Assembly (NCBI GenBank): GCA_020086605.1 | Contig: JACBWW010000008.1 | Location: forward strand, 22,333,326-22,397,325 | Source: Lanius collurio | Taxonomy: Eukaryota; Chordata; Aves; Passeriformes; Laniidae | Reading direction: 5' to 3' | Length of the DNA stretch: 64,000 bases | In this document: positions 15,111 to 27,551 of the stretch, one piece after another | Layout of the letters: the number at the start of each line of letters is the position of its first letter | Position numbering within the stretch: position 1 is the stretch's first letter | Notes under the pieces: generated by a model | The model's database searches: none | Seen by the model: the letters and a program-made list of their open reading frames with translations, nothing else | What the model was told of the DNA's origin: nothing | Made by a program: the position numbers and the translations under genes

Positions 15111-15533
15111 ATAATGCCCATATTCTTCACAAATGACTCATGTTCCCTTTCTAATTCATCACATTCATCATTTTAGTCACTGTGTTTGTTCTTTTATATT
15201 TGGAAGACAATGAAGTTAGCTTGCAGTTGAGGGTAGCCTGGCACTTTGACAATAGTACATGTAATCAAAAAAGGATTATCTATATTGGTATAGATATGGA
15301 AGGAATTAACTGCTTTTTAACTGCTGCCTACTTAGTAGCAGTGTTTTCAAGTGGAGTGCTCTCAGATTGCTAGTTCAGTGTTAAAAAGAGTAATTGGGTA
15401 CTAGTCAGGAATAAAGGTGGTGTACCATTCATTTGTCACCCTTTGCAGTAATATATAATATCCCTATGCTTATCTCTAATAGTAAAAGACTTAAAATTGA
15501 TCTCTTAGATAACTAGAAAAGTTTGCCATAGTT

Positions 15534-15564
15534 ATTTGCCATAACTAGAAGAGTTATGGCAAAT
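15534..15564. repeat. Perfect 13-bp hairpin, 5-nt loop
   Basis: Arms ATTTGCCATAACT (15534-15546) and AGTTATGGCAAAT (15552-15564) are exact reverse complements around the loop AGAAG. A partial direct copy of the left arm (TTTGCCATA) lies just upstream at 15522-15530. The arrangement fits a template-switch mutation better than a functional RNA: the stem is too short for a microRNA precursor. Confidence 0.85.
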
Positions 15565-16630
15565 CTAAACTCAGCTAAATGTTGCTAGAACTATGTTGAT
15601 GGAAGAATATTTAAGAGAGTTTCCTGTTTATTGTATTAGCTTTTTCCATGTGTTCAGAAATTAAGTTTATCATCCATGGTAAAAATCTTTGGTGGGAGCA
15701 AAATATAACTAAGATTTGTGTGATGAGAAAATGCAAGAGCTCACTCTGGAAATGTACCCTCAAGAGCAATAGGTAGGTGTGCTACATTTCCAGTAGGTAA
15801 GGACAGATTTGGCCCTGGAATTTTTTTGGACCTATGCAGGTGTCTCTGTATGAGCTCTCATAACCCATGCCAATCACCTAAATGCTGCCTGTCCTGTACC
15901 ACCATCTCTCTATATGAAATGAAGATGCAATACAGAATATTTAAATGTTTTGCCTTCTTGTTACTCTCTAACTCTGTCATGGCTTTACTCTTGCAGCAAG
16001 AGCATTCTGCTCCTACATACACTTGTGTGCATATAAAACTTGAGATAAATGATATCCATTTCTGAGTTGTATGAATAAGTAAGGATGAGGTTCCCTAAGG
16101 TTTTTGCAGTTTGTATCTTGACAAAGATATGGAAAGGATATATATATAAATACATAGGATACATATAAATGCCGAGAGGAAGTGCCCTCAGACTAAATGG
16201 TGTATTGCTCCTAAGTAAATGTGCTTTGCAGATCAATAAAATACACTAAATCTAAGCCACTTTTGTTGAATTTTTGTGAAGGAAAACCTCCCACACATGG
16301 GGAGGAGTGATATGGGGAGGAGAAAGAAAGAATGTAAGAGTTTAAATAGAAATAGAACATCTGAAGCAGAAGTTGGTTTTTTTCTAAGTTTGTGCCAGTG
16401 CACTCACCATTGCAACATGATTTGAAGAAACATAAAGTTGGCATGTGTACAGATAAATAAAACAGGTAAATAAAAGACAAAGGGTCTCTAGGGTTTAACA
16501 AAGCTTGTTGTTTTTTACTCTTTGGCTTTTAAAATCTTTCAGACTTGGTATAAGAAAGTGCTCACTGCTTGCCCATACAGAAAACTCATAGACTAGAGAC
16601 TATCTAGAAAATATTCTTGAAAATTATCTT

Positions 16631-16688
16631 ATTAATAATGTTAAAGACAGAAAAATTACATTAATAATGTTAATGACAGAAAAAAATT
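16631..16688. repeat. 29-bp tandem duplication (2 copies)
   Basis: Copy 1 (16631-16659) and copy 2 (16660-16688) both begin ATTAATAATGTTAA and continue GACAGAAAAA; they differ at only a few positions. This is a recent local slippage or duplication event in intron 3. Confidence 0.85.
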
Positions 16689-18989
16689 AAATTATTCACT
16701 TACAGTGGTGACACTGAATGTAAAATCTGAATTGGAAACTACACATGCATGGTATCAAATAAAAACATACCCATATACAATATAATGCATGTTTCTAATC
16801 AATAATGCCTTTAAATTTTGTTTTAAAAGATAGTATAAAAAGCATGGCATTTTACTGTTTTGAAGATTGAAAGCTGCCTTGATGTATATCCTCTGATGAC
16901 CTTCCTCCCACTGAGTGATCTTGTTCCTTTTCACAGTTTTGACTGTAAAGGTTGGATTTGAAAAATACTTTAGTATATTTTATGGGTTTTTAACAAAAAC
17001 TATGGGATTTTTAATGTAAACTTCAGAAGGAAGAAATAGCCTTGCAATCTGAAATGAGATTTAGAGATTAGATTCAAGACCATTTTAAACCTTATTTAAA
17101 TGAAATGAGAGCTTCACTCAGTAACTTTTTGGAGGGAATTATTAAACTGTTTATATTTGTAACTCAGCTTAAACTTGTCTTACCTATGTGCTTGGAGGAT
17201 TCAAATCATTGTTGCAATAAAAACAAATGATTGTTGTTTGTCACTTTTCAGACTGAGTAACATATATGTGCTGAGTGCCATGGCTTGCTAGATTTATTAA
17301 AATTTTCAAACATTGCTGTGGTACTGGTTTCAAGCTTAACTGAGCTTGTCTGAAGAGAATGATTCCATTTATTTTTGCAAACCTACCAAAAATAAACCTA
17401 AAAAAAGCAAAAGGCTATTATTTTGATTCTACTTAATATTAGATAGATATGCTGTGGATTATCAGATTTTTAAAATCAATCTTGATATATAGCACATGCC
17501 CAGTTATCCTGAAGCTTCCAGATGAGGATTTCCAACCATTTGCATGTTATATAATGCAATTTTGGGGTAAATGTATACTGTCTTTCCTAGAATCTGAGTC
17601 CTTTAAGATGTTTCTGGTTCAACATCGTTCCCAACCTTTTTCAAGCAAAGTAAATGTCATACCTTCAATATATGACTATACAAATATGTGCCCTGAATCC
17701 AAGAATTCCTTCTCTCACCGTGTTCTCTCTGCTGTGTAACTTTATCCATATAAGTAAATAATTATGAAGCTTGCATTCTAAGCATTCCTCTGTTCTCATT
17801 AGGAATCTTTTTTTGTCTCTCACCTGCTTCCATCTGTGGTTTATGATACCATCTCACTGTCGTATGCTTATATTAAAGCCAGTGTGCTGGAACAGAATTC
17901 ACCGAGTCAAAACTGCGGCACCTCTTACAGAGCCCCATTGACTTTTGTCAGACTTGCAAGGGCAAACTCATGTCCTGATCTGACTGCAAAGTTCAACTGC
18001 AAGAGAAGAAACTTGGATCATAAAATAAAACCAGAGCTTGAGAGAAGAGGCTGTTCTAGGGAATTTTATTTTCTCCACTGGATTGGAGCTAGGAAGAAAT
18101 GGGATGTCAAGTCTATCCATGAAAACAGAGGTATGCCCAGTAGGGAAGCTCAGGAAGATAATGGATGCAACTTTAGCTGAATAGGATCCTGGGCAGCTTA
18201 TGGAAAGAGAAATTCTCCCCTGGAGGTGATAAAGAACACCTGCATTAACATTCTACTCTGAATCACCATCTGCAGAAGTCTGATTTTTACTGACTGTGTA
18301 GGGAGCCTGGGGAGACCTGCCAACTCACTTAGCTATCAAAGTGAAGTACCTGAAGTCAGCTGAAGTGAAATTTTGGGATGCCTTTCTCTGTTAGTGCTGG
18401 TTCTCACAAACAAAACTCAGGACAAATGGAGCCACTGGTCATTGCAAACATCCATGTGAAACAATAAAAAAATGCAATCCATCGCAACAATCCACTTCTA
18501 CTCTTCCTGTTCATTTTCCATCACTTAGGATTGCAGTGTTCCTGCTGTGTCTCTCTCCCTCAAGCAACAGTGCTAGACATCCCATGTCCAGCCTCTCCCC
18601 AGGGCTTGTCCTCAGGCCTGGGCCATCTGCCTCAGCCTCATCTGTTTCTGTCAGAGCATTTTTATCCTCAGTGTCTAGATACTGAGGAACCTGGATTCCT
18701 GTGAGCAACTCACCAGGTGGATGTTTTAGTTGCTCTGCAGGATAATTTTGCACCTTTTCCTGTAATCAAAGCATGCAGTTTAACTCTTAATTGCAGCAAG
18801 AGAATTTCTTACTTTTTATGTTGTAGCTATGAAGGTATCCCATAAGTGTTCCAAGCATTTCTAAATAATTAAATGGCATTACCATTACTCTGTGGAAGAA
18901 ACAGTTGTTTTATAAGTACTTGCTGTGGAACTGTGAGAGGGCAAGTTGGCTAAAGAAAAGTTAAACTTTCTACTAGAACAGATTTCTTA

Positions 18990-19312
18990 AGGCCCCATTC
19001 AACCTGATCTTGATCACTTCCAGGGTAACCTGTTCCAGTGTCTCACCATCCTCACAGTAAAGAATTTCTTATATATCTAATATCTACCCTAAAACTACTG
19101 TCTTTCAGTTTAAACCCATTTCTACTTATCACTTCAAGTTGCTCTCCCTCCTTTTCATAAGCCCTCTCTTAGTACTGGTAGGCTGCCAAAAGGTCTTCCC
19201 AGAGCATCTTCAGGCTGAATAATCCCAACTATCTCAACCTGTTTTTATAGGAGAGATGCTTCATCCCTTTGATCATATTTTTAGCCCTCCTCTGGACTTG
19301 CTTAAATGGGTA
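18990..19312 (-). mobile_element. CR1 LINE fragment, old, minus strand
   Basis: The + strand reads like the reverse complement of the CR1 3' region. It contains CATTCAACCTGATCTTGA, ACTTCCAGGGTAACCTGTTC, CAGTGTCTCACCATCCTCAC, AGTAAAGAATTTCTT, CTTTCAGTTTAAACCCATT, CAGGCTGAATAATCCCAACT and CCTCCTCTGGACTTGCT in the expected order. It lacks the usual 3'-terminal ATTCTATG repeats and a short internal segment between 'cttccaggg' and 'aacctgttcc'. It is 5'-truncated, as most CR1 copies are, and inactive. CR1 is the dominant retrotransposon of birds, crocodilians and turtles, which supports the host assignment. Confidence 0.85.
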
Positions 19313-22300
19313 GAAAGTTAGACAGAGAAACAAGAGGAATGCAAAGACAAACTGAATGTGTCCCAGTTAATGTCTGAGCTATTGGGAGTTCATTCAGGTG
19401 GGACCAGCAAAGTGTCTGCTTGCACTCTCCCCGTTCCCTTTCCAAGGGTGGCAAGGAGTGGATGGCCAGGAAGGAAAACAACAGTGAGCATGGGGTAATG
19501 TTTCCTTCAGTTTTCAGAAATTTGAAGCTGAGGAACTGAGCTGGTGTCCAGGGTATAACAGCTATCAGTATGTGTTTCTTCTAGTATTCTGCCTAGTCGT
19601 TTTTGACTGCATGTTCGTATTTGTCCAGAAGCACACGCACAGTGTCACAGGACCATGACTGACATAACTGTCATACAGTCAGTTTCAAGCCAAAATTGGT
19701 GGCTGTTCTTGATGCTGCACCCCTGAGTGGGGTGACTGTACCTGAGAAAGCCCAGAGGGACCAAGTGGGCATGGACTGATGGCTGTGCAGGGGTGTCCCT
19801 GTCTTTACAGCTGGAACTGGGACCTGGGTGCTCCACACCTCTTAGGTGAATGCTACAGCATCACTCAAGTGCTCTGTTAACTCCCTCAAGGATGACAAAA
19901 GAGTCGTGTTTTCCCCTTCCTTCCCCTGAGAGTACAAAGTTCATACCCCAAAGATCAGGATATTTTTCTCTGATTTTACCTCCTCTAGATCAAATTCTGT
20001 TTTCTAGAGGAGGGGAATGAAAATTTTGTGAGTCAATTAGTCTGCCTTTTTTTTTTTAATGCCTAGACATCATTTTGTGGGTGGTGTTTAGGCTGCTAAA
20101 TCATTTTTCTTTATATTATATTACTCTGAAAGTCTTGCAGACCCTAGTAAGCACCTGCAGTTGTAAGGCATCTGAGTTTAAGAAAAGGTCATGAGGAAAC
20201 TCACATGTGTTCTCAGGAAAAAAAAAGAAAGCCTCTGACCTAGATTTAGCCTACTTGCTTTGACACTGAGGTTTGTTCTTTTCATAGAGCCAAAATAGGT
20301 TTTCAGCTGCAGAACTATTTTGCTTCCTGCTGTTACTGCCTAATAAAATAATGCACAGCTTTTTGTAGGACATAGTACTTGATGAGGGATTGTGATTTAC
20401 CAAAAATGCAGAACAGTCTCTTGAGGGCTCAGATATTTAGTAAGGTAATTTCCTGAAGAACTGTAAACTAACCAGATGCAGCCTAGAGTCTCAAAGGCAT
20501 CAGGTTAGGAAATTTATTGAAAAACTGACAAGAAAAGTACCAGCTAAGTGAAAAAAATGCTTAAAACTAGCACTGATCCTCTGCCTTAAAAAATACATTA
20601 CTTCAATAAAAAATGGTAAAAATTATATCCTTAGACGAAGCAGAATGATACTTGAATTAGCCTACGTGGTACCAAGCACCACTTTATTAGAGAAAAAAAC
20701 CTGTTTATTAAAGCACTGTATTCAGTAACTCACAAATCCCAGTCCCACCCTTATGGTGATTCTCTGTGTCAAAGTAGCATTGGTTCACCTTGATTCATTT
20801 TTAATCAGATTAAGACATATTCAGACTCTTTACGAGTAGATTATATTAGACCATTTTAATCTACTGTAATCCACTATTTTTATTTTTTTTTGGCCTAAGG
20901 ACATATTTGTAAAAATATTTACAAAGGAACTATGTTTAGCTAGAGTATGCCTGTATATAGAACAAGGAGGAAAGTGTGTCTTGGGAAATGTTTGAATGTT
21001 TTGAAATATTCTGAGTGAGAAAGCATTGGGATACTATTTTTTCTGTGCATCTCTGTCTATGTACTTTTCAAATTATGCATCAATTTTGCCTAGATATTTC
21101 CAAATGATAGATTTTTCTGCCACTTCTGAGGTTTTTTATTTCCTGCCTTTTTTTTAATGTAGCTTCAAAATCACTTTGATTCAAAGAGAATGGTGGCAAA
21201 ACTCAGAAAGTTCTGTGTCCACTTCCAAAAGCACATAATTTTCCCTGTGTCATTTTATTTGGTATTGGATGCTTCACATAATTTGCTGTCTAATCTGAGT
21301 TGTTCACAGAGTAGAGAGGTTGAGTTCCTTCTGCCAAGTTCCCTTTCCTAAATTGGTTGCAAATATTGTGTCAATCCTTCCTAACAGTTTTGAGTAAAGC
21401 AGTACACTATGGAGTCACAAGTCAGGTTTATGTCACTTCACTCCTTCAACTGTTCCCCAGAACTGCTCTATATTAAGCTCACAGTATCATCTGCCTATTC
21501 TTGACTATCAGATAGCTACTCCTAAAAATTCAAAGCTTTTCTTGGTGATTGCATAGTAAAAGCATTTCGTAAATGGTTTGATTCAATACTTGAGGCTTGT
21601 TAAGTAAACTGTTTTACATTGTCTCCAGCTCTGTTCACCAAAGGAAGGGAGCAGAACAAATAGAAACATTGTCTTTAATGCACGCTGAATTTTTATGTCT
21701 CCTGAGCAGAGCTATTTCATGAACCAAAAATGCTACCTTGAAGGATTTATTTATTCTCTTATTAGATATGCCATTGTGGGCTTTTTTTTTCCCTTTTCTT
21801 CTGGTAAGAAAATGTTTCTCTTTAGGATGCATTGTTTGCCCAGAAGAAACCTGTAGTTACACTTGTAATCACTTATTGTGACCGCACAATACTTACTCTG
21901 ATTAGAACATATTTTCCCATTTGCAGGCAATGTATATCTGTTCCAGTCAGTCTCTTGTAAACAATGGCACCTAAGTTAATTTTGGGACAAAAAATAAGAG
22001 TGGTTTAAACATTATCTAAATTTGAGTGCATTTCAGAAAGGAAAACAAAAGCCAACTCCTTGATCAGATTTTTAATTTGATTTGATAAATTTCAATAAGA
22101 AACTTTGTTCACTATAGAATGGCATGGTAAAATCTGTAGTTTCTGTGATCCATATTTGTAACAACTATTTTTTAAAATATATTATGTAGTAAAGAAGTTA
22201 ATTTCAAATCAGGGGAGAAAGAATGCTCTCCAGAAGGAGCAATTCTTGCTAAAGATGATCAGTTTGAAAACAAAGTATAAAAAAGAAGTCATTACTGGTT

Positions 22301-24518
22301 GGCAAAGTCTAGAACTCCCTGACACCCCTCTTGTAGAAGCAGTTCGCATCCTGCAAGAGTTCTTTAAGGAACTGAAACATAAATCCTTTAAAAATGCCTG
22401 TCTGCTTCCCTGCACTCTGATTTTGCTTTCCTAGAGGGTGGGGAAGAGATGAAGTAACAGGTACAATTTGGAAGAATTATTTCACCAGTCTTGATCCCTT
22501 AGTTTGTCACTGACTGATTGATGAGGAGGCAGTACTGATAGATTAAATATATACATTAAATTTGCCCACATCTGTTTTTTCTTCTGGAAGTCAGTTGCTT
22601 CCACAACCTGCTTGTGTGCAACTGGACTTCTTAGTTACCAAGGCAAAGGGGCCTCAGGGGCACACAACTTGTGCTAACTCTCAGGCTGGTGGCTGGTTCA
22701 GGAGCTGTTCTGGAGGGTATTAATTGACTTGAGCTAAACCCACAGTTTTCTGAAGGTGTTTTGCACAGACAGTCAAATTCCATAATAGGGGAGTGTGTTC
22801 TATCACTGTTAGATTTTCATATTGCAAAAATATAGTTTTTACTTTTAATATTCTTACTCTTAACTTTATAAAAGCTTTCTAACATCTTTGTAAGCTGAAA
22901 TTCCCTTAAAATTCTTATTAAAAATAATCCTTTGCAATGGAATGTTATTTCTTCAGTCTTTTGGGTTCAGTTAAGGGAGCACAATGACCAGATAAAAGGA
23001 TGAGTCACAGTGAGCTGATTCACAGGCAAAAGAACAGAATAAGTATCTTTCACATAAGACTTGATTTATTATTTTGTAACTTTATATTTACAGCTGTAAA
23101 AACTCACAACTGTATTTCTTAAATATGCCCAGATACAAAGAATGAAGAGCAGTACTGAGCAGCATATAGGGAAACCTACCCTATGAGATTGTGAGCATAT
23201 CTTGTTATCCTTTTGAATGCAACAGGCCTATTTGTTTGTTTAGTAACTCAAATATATGTGCAATATGAGGCTGTATGCATAAACCAAATATCTGCCCTTC
23301 TTCTGCTGTTTATGAATTGTCACACTTATTCTACAATGAAAATTATTCTTCCTTACCGCCTTACATCCTTCCTAGGTGATCACAAGTAGAAACTCTGTCT
23401 ACATGCTCTTAATGGGGGAGTGCATTCATAGATAAATGTTTGATTTTTTCTGCATCAGGATAAATAATCAAAATAAAAGGATGGATCTGCCATGCTACAC
23501 TGTTTTTGTTTGATGGCTAGTGCCAAAGACATAGCACCAAAAAATGAACAAGCTGTAATGACAGGAAAGTCATGTAACTACTCTGAACAGAGTAAATATG
23601 TAATATTTAGTCATTGCTCCTCCAGTCACACTTCTTTTCCTGTGGAATGCAATGCCAAACAATTTCTAATTTTTTTCCTGCTAGTACTGCTCTTGAAAGT
23701 ATATGCTGAGTCACTTACACCATCTGTTATCTGTGCACGTATCAGCAGAGAGAAATGTTCAGAAGTTTCTGAAGACATCTGCTTATTTCACTGAGCTTAC
23801 TGATTCAGGGTTTTTCTGTTTTAAATTATATGGACTTGCACACTTCCTAAAATAGACTCTTCTTCCTTGAACTTCTTAAGAATTTTAGAACACCAGGATT
23901 TTTAGTCTTTCAAGTCTGATCCCACCTTGCCTGTGTTTACTAGTTTCCCAAAACAAGATATTCGTACTAGTAATAGCTGTGATAAGAACTAGAGGTTTTA
24001 CGTGGTAGTTTTACGTTTGCATGAGCTTTGAAACTGTAAATATTGGACACCATTCCCCTTGGCCAGCTCAGTTATTCATTGGAAATTCAAACAACTTCTT
24101 TAAAAGCTGAAATTCTGAGATGATATTTTGCTCCAACTTCCTGTCTGAGATTTTAACTAATGTGTGATTCTGAGTTACTGCATGATACCTGAGGCAGAAA
24201 ATTATGTAGCTTCCTGATGGAAAAGTGTGCAAACTATAAATCTGTATCTATTTATATATATATATGGATTACTGAGGAAATTACAGATTCAATACAGAGG
24301 CCCAGTTCTATTGTTGTATTATGTGCACATAACTAGGTGACACGGGGAAGGAAACACATGGCCTTTTTTCTAGCTATGTCAAACATACCTGGTAAAAATT
24401 TAACTAACATGCATGTATAGCCTTTTCTTAGCATGCCTTTTTGATTAGTTAAATTATAAGTAACTCCTAGTTTAAGAAGTCTTCTAGAAATAGTTGATAA
24501 TAATGACTTGTAAATAAA

Positions 24519-24550
24519 TATATAGCCATAACACATCTTATGGCTATATA
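24519..24550. repeat. Perfect 13-bp hairpin, 6-nt loop
   Basis: Arms TATATAGCCATAA (24519-24531) and TTATGGCTATATA (24538-24550) pair exactly around CACATC. As with the hairpin at 15534, a template-switch origin is the simplest reading. No terminal duplication or further inverted sequence extends it. Confidence 0.85.
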
Positions 24551-26618
24551 AAACATTAATTCAGTTTAATTGAATTCCTGATGGAAAATACTAATTTTTA
24601 CAGTAAATTTGACCAGCAGTACCATGTGTCCTTCAGATTTTAGGCAGGTGTTTCCTCAGGGCCACTATTGTGTTACAGCTTTTGCCACCATGCAGGCAAG
24701 GATGCTTTGTGCTTTCTTCCCCTTCTTCAAGCCTAACTTTAGATTCATTTTGTGCAATGGCTTCCTATGGCAGGGCTAAAATCAGAAGGCTTACTTACGG
24801 ACTGTCTAGGTGCCTCCATTGTCATAAATAAATTTAGTGTCCACTTTGGATGGGCATTGGGATGGGACTGGTTTAGGAGCTACCTACTCTGTCCATAGTA
24901 TAAATCTTGTTGGAGTTTCAGCACAGGACAAGCCAGCATGCCAGCTGCCTAGGAGGAAGGGTTCCTCCTCCACACCAGCTCCAAAGTATAAGTGCTGTTG
25001 CTTGGGAAAGTGCTTTGGGACCAGTGTCAGACATGGGGCATTTCTGAAAGTGACACTGTGTGAACCAACTTCTAGAACTTGGGAATGCTTTCTGATACTT
25101 TTTAATTTACGAGGATAGAGACTATCTATCTATGTCCTGTAATGATCTTCCTGCAGATGCCACTTCCTGTCAGAAGAATCTAAAGACTATGATGAGCATG
25201 AAAGACTGGGGTGTGAGTGATAAGGCAAATTCTTTCAGGGAGGGAGGCTACTTCCCCACTTCACTTCTAGTTTTGAAAAGGAGAATAAGGATGAGTCCAA
25301 AATCCTTGTAGAAACCATCTCTCTTTATTACTAAGCCAGTTATTAAGCTCCATGATTGTAAAGCATGCCCTTGAAAACTGACAGAACCATTTCTGTGACA
25401 CCTGCAGGAATTGTAATGTTAAAGAAAAGAGGGATGGAGGCAAAAATGAGGATATCATTACTGTCTGTGCAACAGTCTCCTTGTTTTGAGATTTCTAAAT
25501 CAATTTATATCTCAGTGCAAGGATATGACTAAGGGAAGCCAAGATGTGCATGAGGGAATGACTACAATATAGGAGTGGAATTGATTTGTCTTATGACAAC
25601 AAAATTTCCTGATGAAAACCTCCATAGATTACAGTAAAACAGAAACCCTTTTCTTAGTGCCCTGAGAAAAATAATTTGCCTTTTATTGTTGTCCTTTAGA
25701 AGGTGCCGTGTGACCTATCTGTGATTTATTTCTTTTGCGGTGAAAAGTTATTATTACAAAAAGATATTTGTAGCAGTCTTATGTGAAATTATGGGAAAAA
25801 CCATAACATCCTTTGGTGAAGGAAAAGGTTTGGACACAGATTTTTAAGAACCAGAAGTGCCCTGGAAGTAATGTATTCTTCAGGGTAACTGTGAAGTTAA
25901 TGTATACAGTTACAGAACTAATTGCAAAAGATCAGTGACCATTCCTGTCACAAATGTGAGGATTTCCTAGTCCCATCAAGCTAGATTGTGTAATCAATCC
26001 TTGGATAAACAGCTTTGGTATTTCTCACAATTACAGTCTTTAATAGTTTTTCCAAATTAATGTCATTTAATTTAAAACTTCTTAAACCGATTACTGCTAA
26101 TCTAGAAAGAGTGATCAACCCATTGTCAACTAAGAAATTAAAGGCTGCTTTTTATTAATTGGTAGGCTATTTTTTCAGCTTGTAGAGGGTTTGTTGTTGT
26201 TGTAGTTTTTTAATTTATGCATTAAAACCAGAATATGATCATTTGGTGAAACAGTTAATGTGTATTTATATAAATACTAATATTTAATATTGTACTAAAG
26301 AAAAAACACCTGTATAAATCCAGGATTTTTTATTTCATAGAATGGACTTTATTAACTCTTTTATTAACATCTGTGAATGTGTTATGTAAAAATTTCATGA
26401 TGCAGGTGCAAAATTACTTATTAAAAACATATCACTGTAGGCTATTAGCAGAGAAATGGTCACACCTTGCTTTTGAACAGCAAAGAGGAGTATGTTGGAA
26501 CAAGGTTGTAGAAAATTCCCACCCCTCACAATGAAACAAAGCTAGTGTTACTATTGCCAAGCCCTAGGTTATACAAAATTAATAGGAAATTAATGAATAA
26601 TTACCATTTCATTTAGTA

Positions 26619-26772
26619 ACGTTCGTTGTAACATACGTGATGTATAGGATTTGACGTTAGAATCAATGTGGTTTATATATGGAATCAATCATTGAACAAC
26701 ACAAGTAACTGTACTGAAATCTGTACCCTCCACAACGGTATTTGACCAATATTTAAAAAAAAAAATCCACGT
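26619..26772. promoter_or_regulatory. Candidate regulatory element: cluster of four ACGT cores
   Basis: ACGT occurs at 26619-26622, 26635-26638, 26654-26657 and 26769-26772, as AACGTT, TACGTG, GACGTT and CACGTA, with two more CpG at 26624 and 26736. The surrounding intron is strongly CpG-depleted. ACGT is the core of CREB/ATF and other bZIP sites and of E-box-like sites. This is only a motif-density argument; no function is shown. Confidence 0.3.
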
Positions 26773-27134
26773 ACAAACTAAAGAGACCAATTTTTGCACC
26801 TGCTTTTACAAGAACCCATCATTATTTAAGAAAAGAAACAAAAACACATTGACAAGTATTTTTGGCAGCAAAATCCTCAGACAAATCAAAGCTGAATTCA
26901 GATGCTTTGTCAGTGCTTACTTTTTTTTTTCCTTGTCATAAAGCCTTTCTCCATGTCTGAGGACCAACTGCTCAGGACCATCTATTCACAAATGTCTGAA
27001 ATGTGCCTAGCATGGTCTTTAATAAGCTACACAGTAAATGCTGATGCTGTTTGTATAAAAAAATGGCCATCTGAGATGGCCATGACCTCCACTATGGATT
27101 CAGGTGCAGTTGTGACTGTCTGAGGTGTTGGTGC

Positions 27135-27173
27135 ATATATATATATATATATAAATATATATATGTATATATA
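27135..27173. repeat. (TA)n microsatellite beside the assembly gap
   Basis: Alternating AT runs, with a few interruptions (ATAAATAT, ATGTATAT), lead straight into the run of N. The microsatellite is the probable cause of the gap. Confidence 0.9.
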
Positions 27174-27184
27174 AGCAGATATGT

Positions 27185-27551
27185 NNNNNNNNNNNNNNNN
27201 NNNNNNNNNNNNNNNNNNNNNNNNNNNNNNNNNNNNNNNNNNNNNNNNNNNNNNNNNNNNNNNNNNNNNNNNNNNNNNNNNNNNNNNNNNNNNNNNNNNN
27301 NNNNNNNNNNNNNNNNNNNNNNNNNNNNNNNNNNNNNNNNNNNNNNNNNNNNNNNNNNNNNNNNNNNNNNNNNNNNNNNNNNNNNNNNNNNNNNNNNNNN
27401 NNNNNNNNNNNNNNNNNNNNNNNNNNNNNNNNNNNNNNNNNNNNNNNNNNNNNNNNNNNNNNNNNNNNNNNNNNNNNNNNNNNNNNNNNNNNNNNNNNNN
27501 NNNNNNNNNNNNNNNNNNNNNNNNNNNNNNNNNNNNNNNNNNNNNNNNNNN
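27185..27551. other. Assembly gap (367 N)
   Basis: All bases are N, so nothing can be said about the content. Sequence on both sides is intron 3. Open frames that appear to cross it are artefacts. The odd number of N suggests an estimated gap size, not a fixed placeholder. Confidence 0.99.

Noticed and set aside
14808..15176. 122-codon open frame on the plus strand
   Set aside because: It crosses the GC-rich island; the protein is low-complexity Pro/Gly/Ser/Gln with no recognisable fold and no splice or start context.
17836..18180. 114-codon open frame on the plus strand
   Set aside because: No domain, membrane segment or homology I recognise; ordinary intron composition, no retrocopy poly-A tail.
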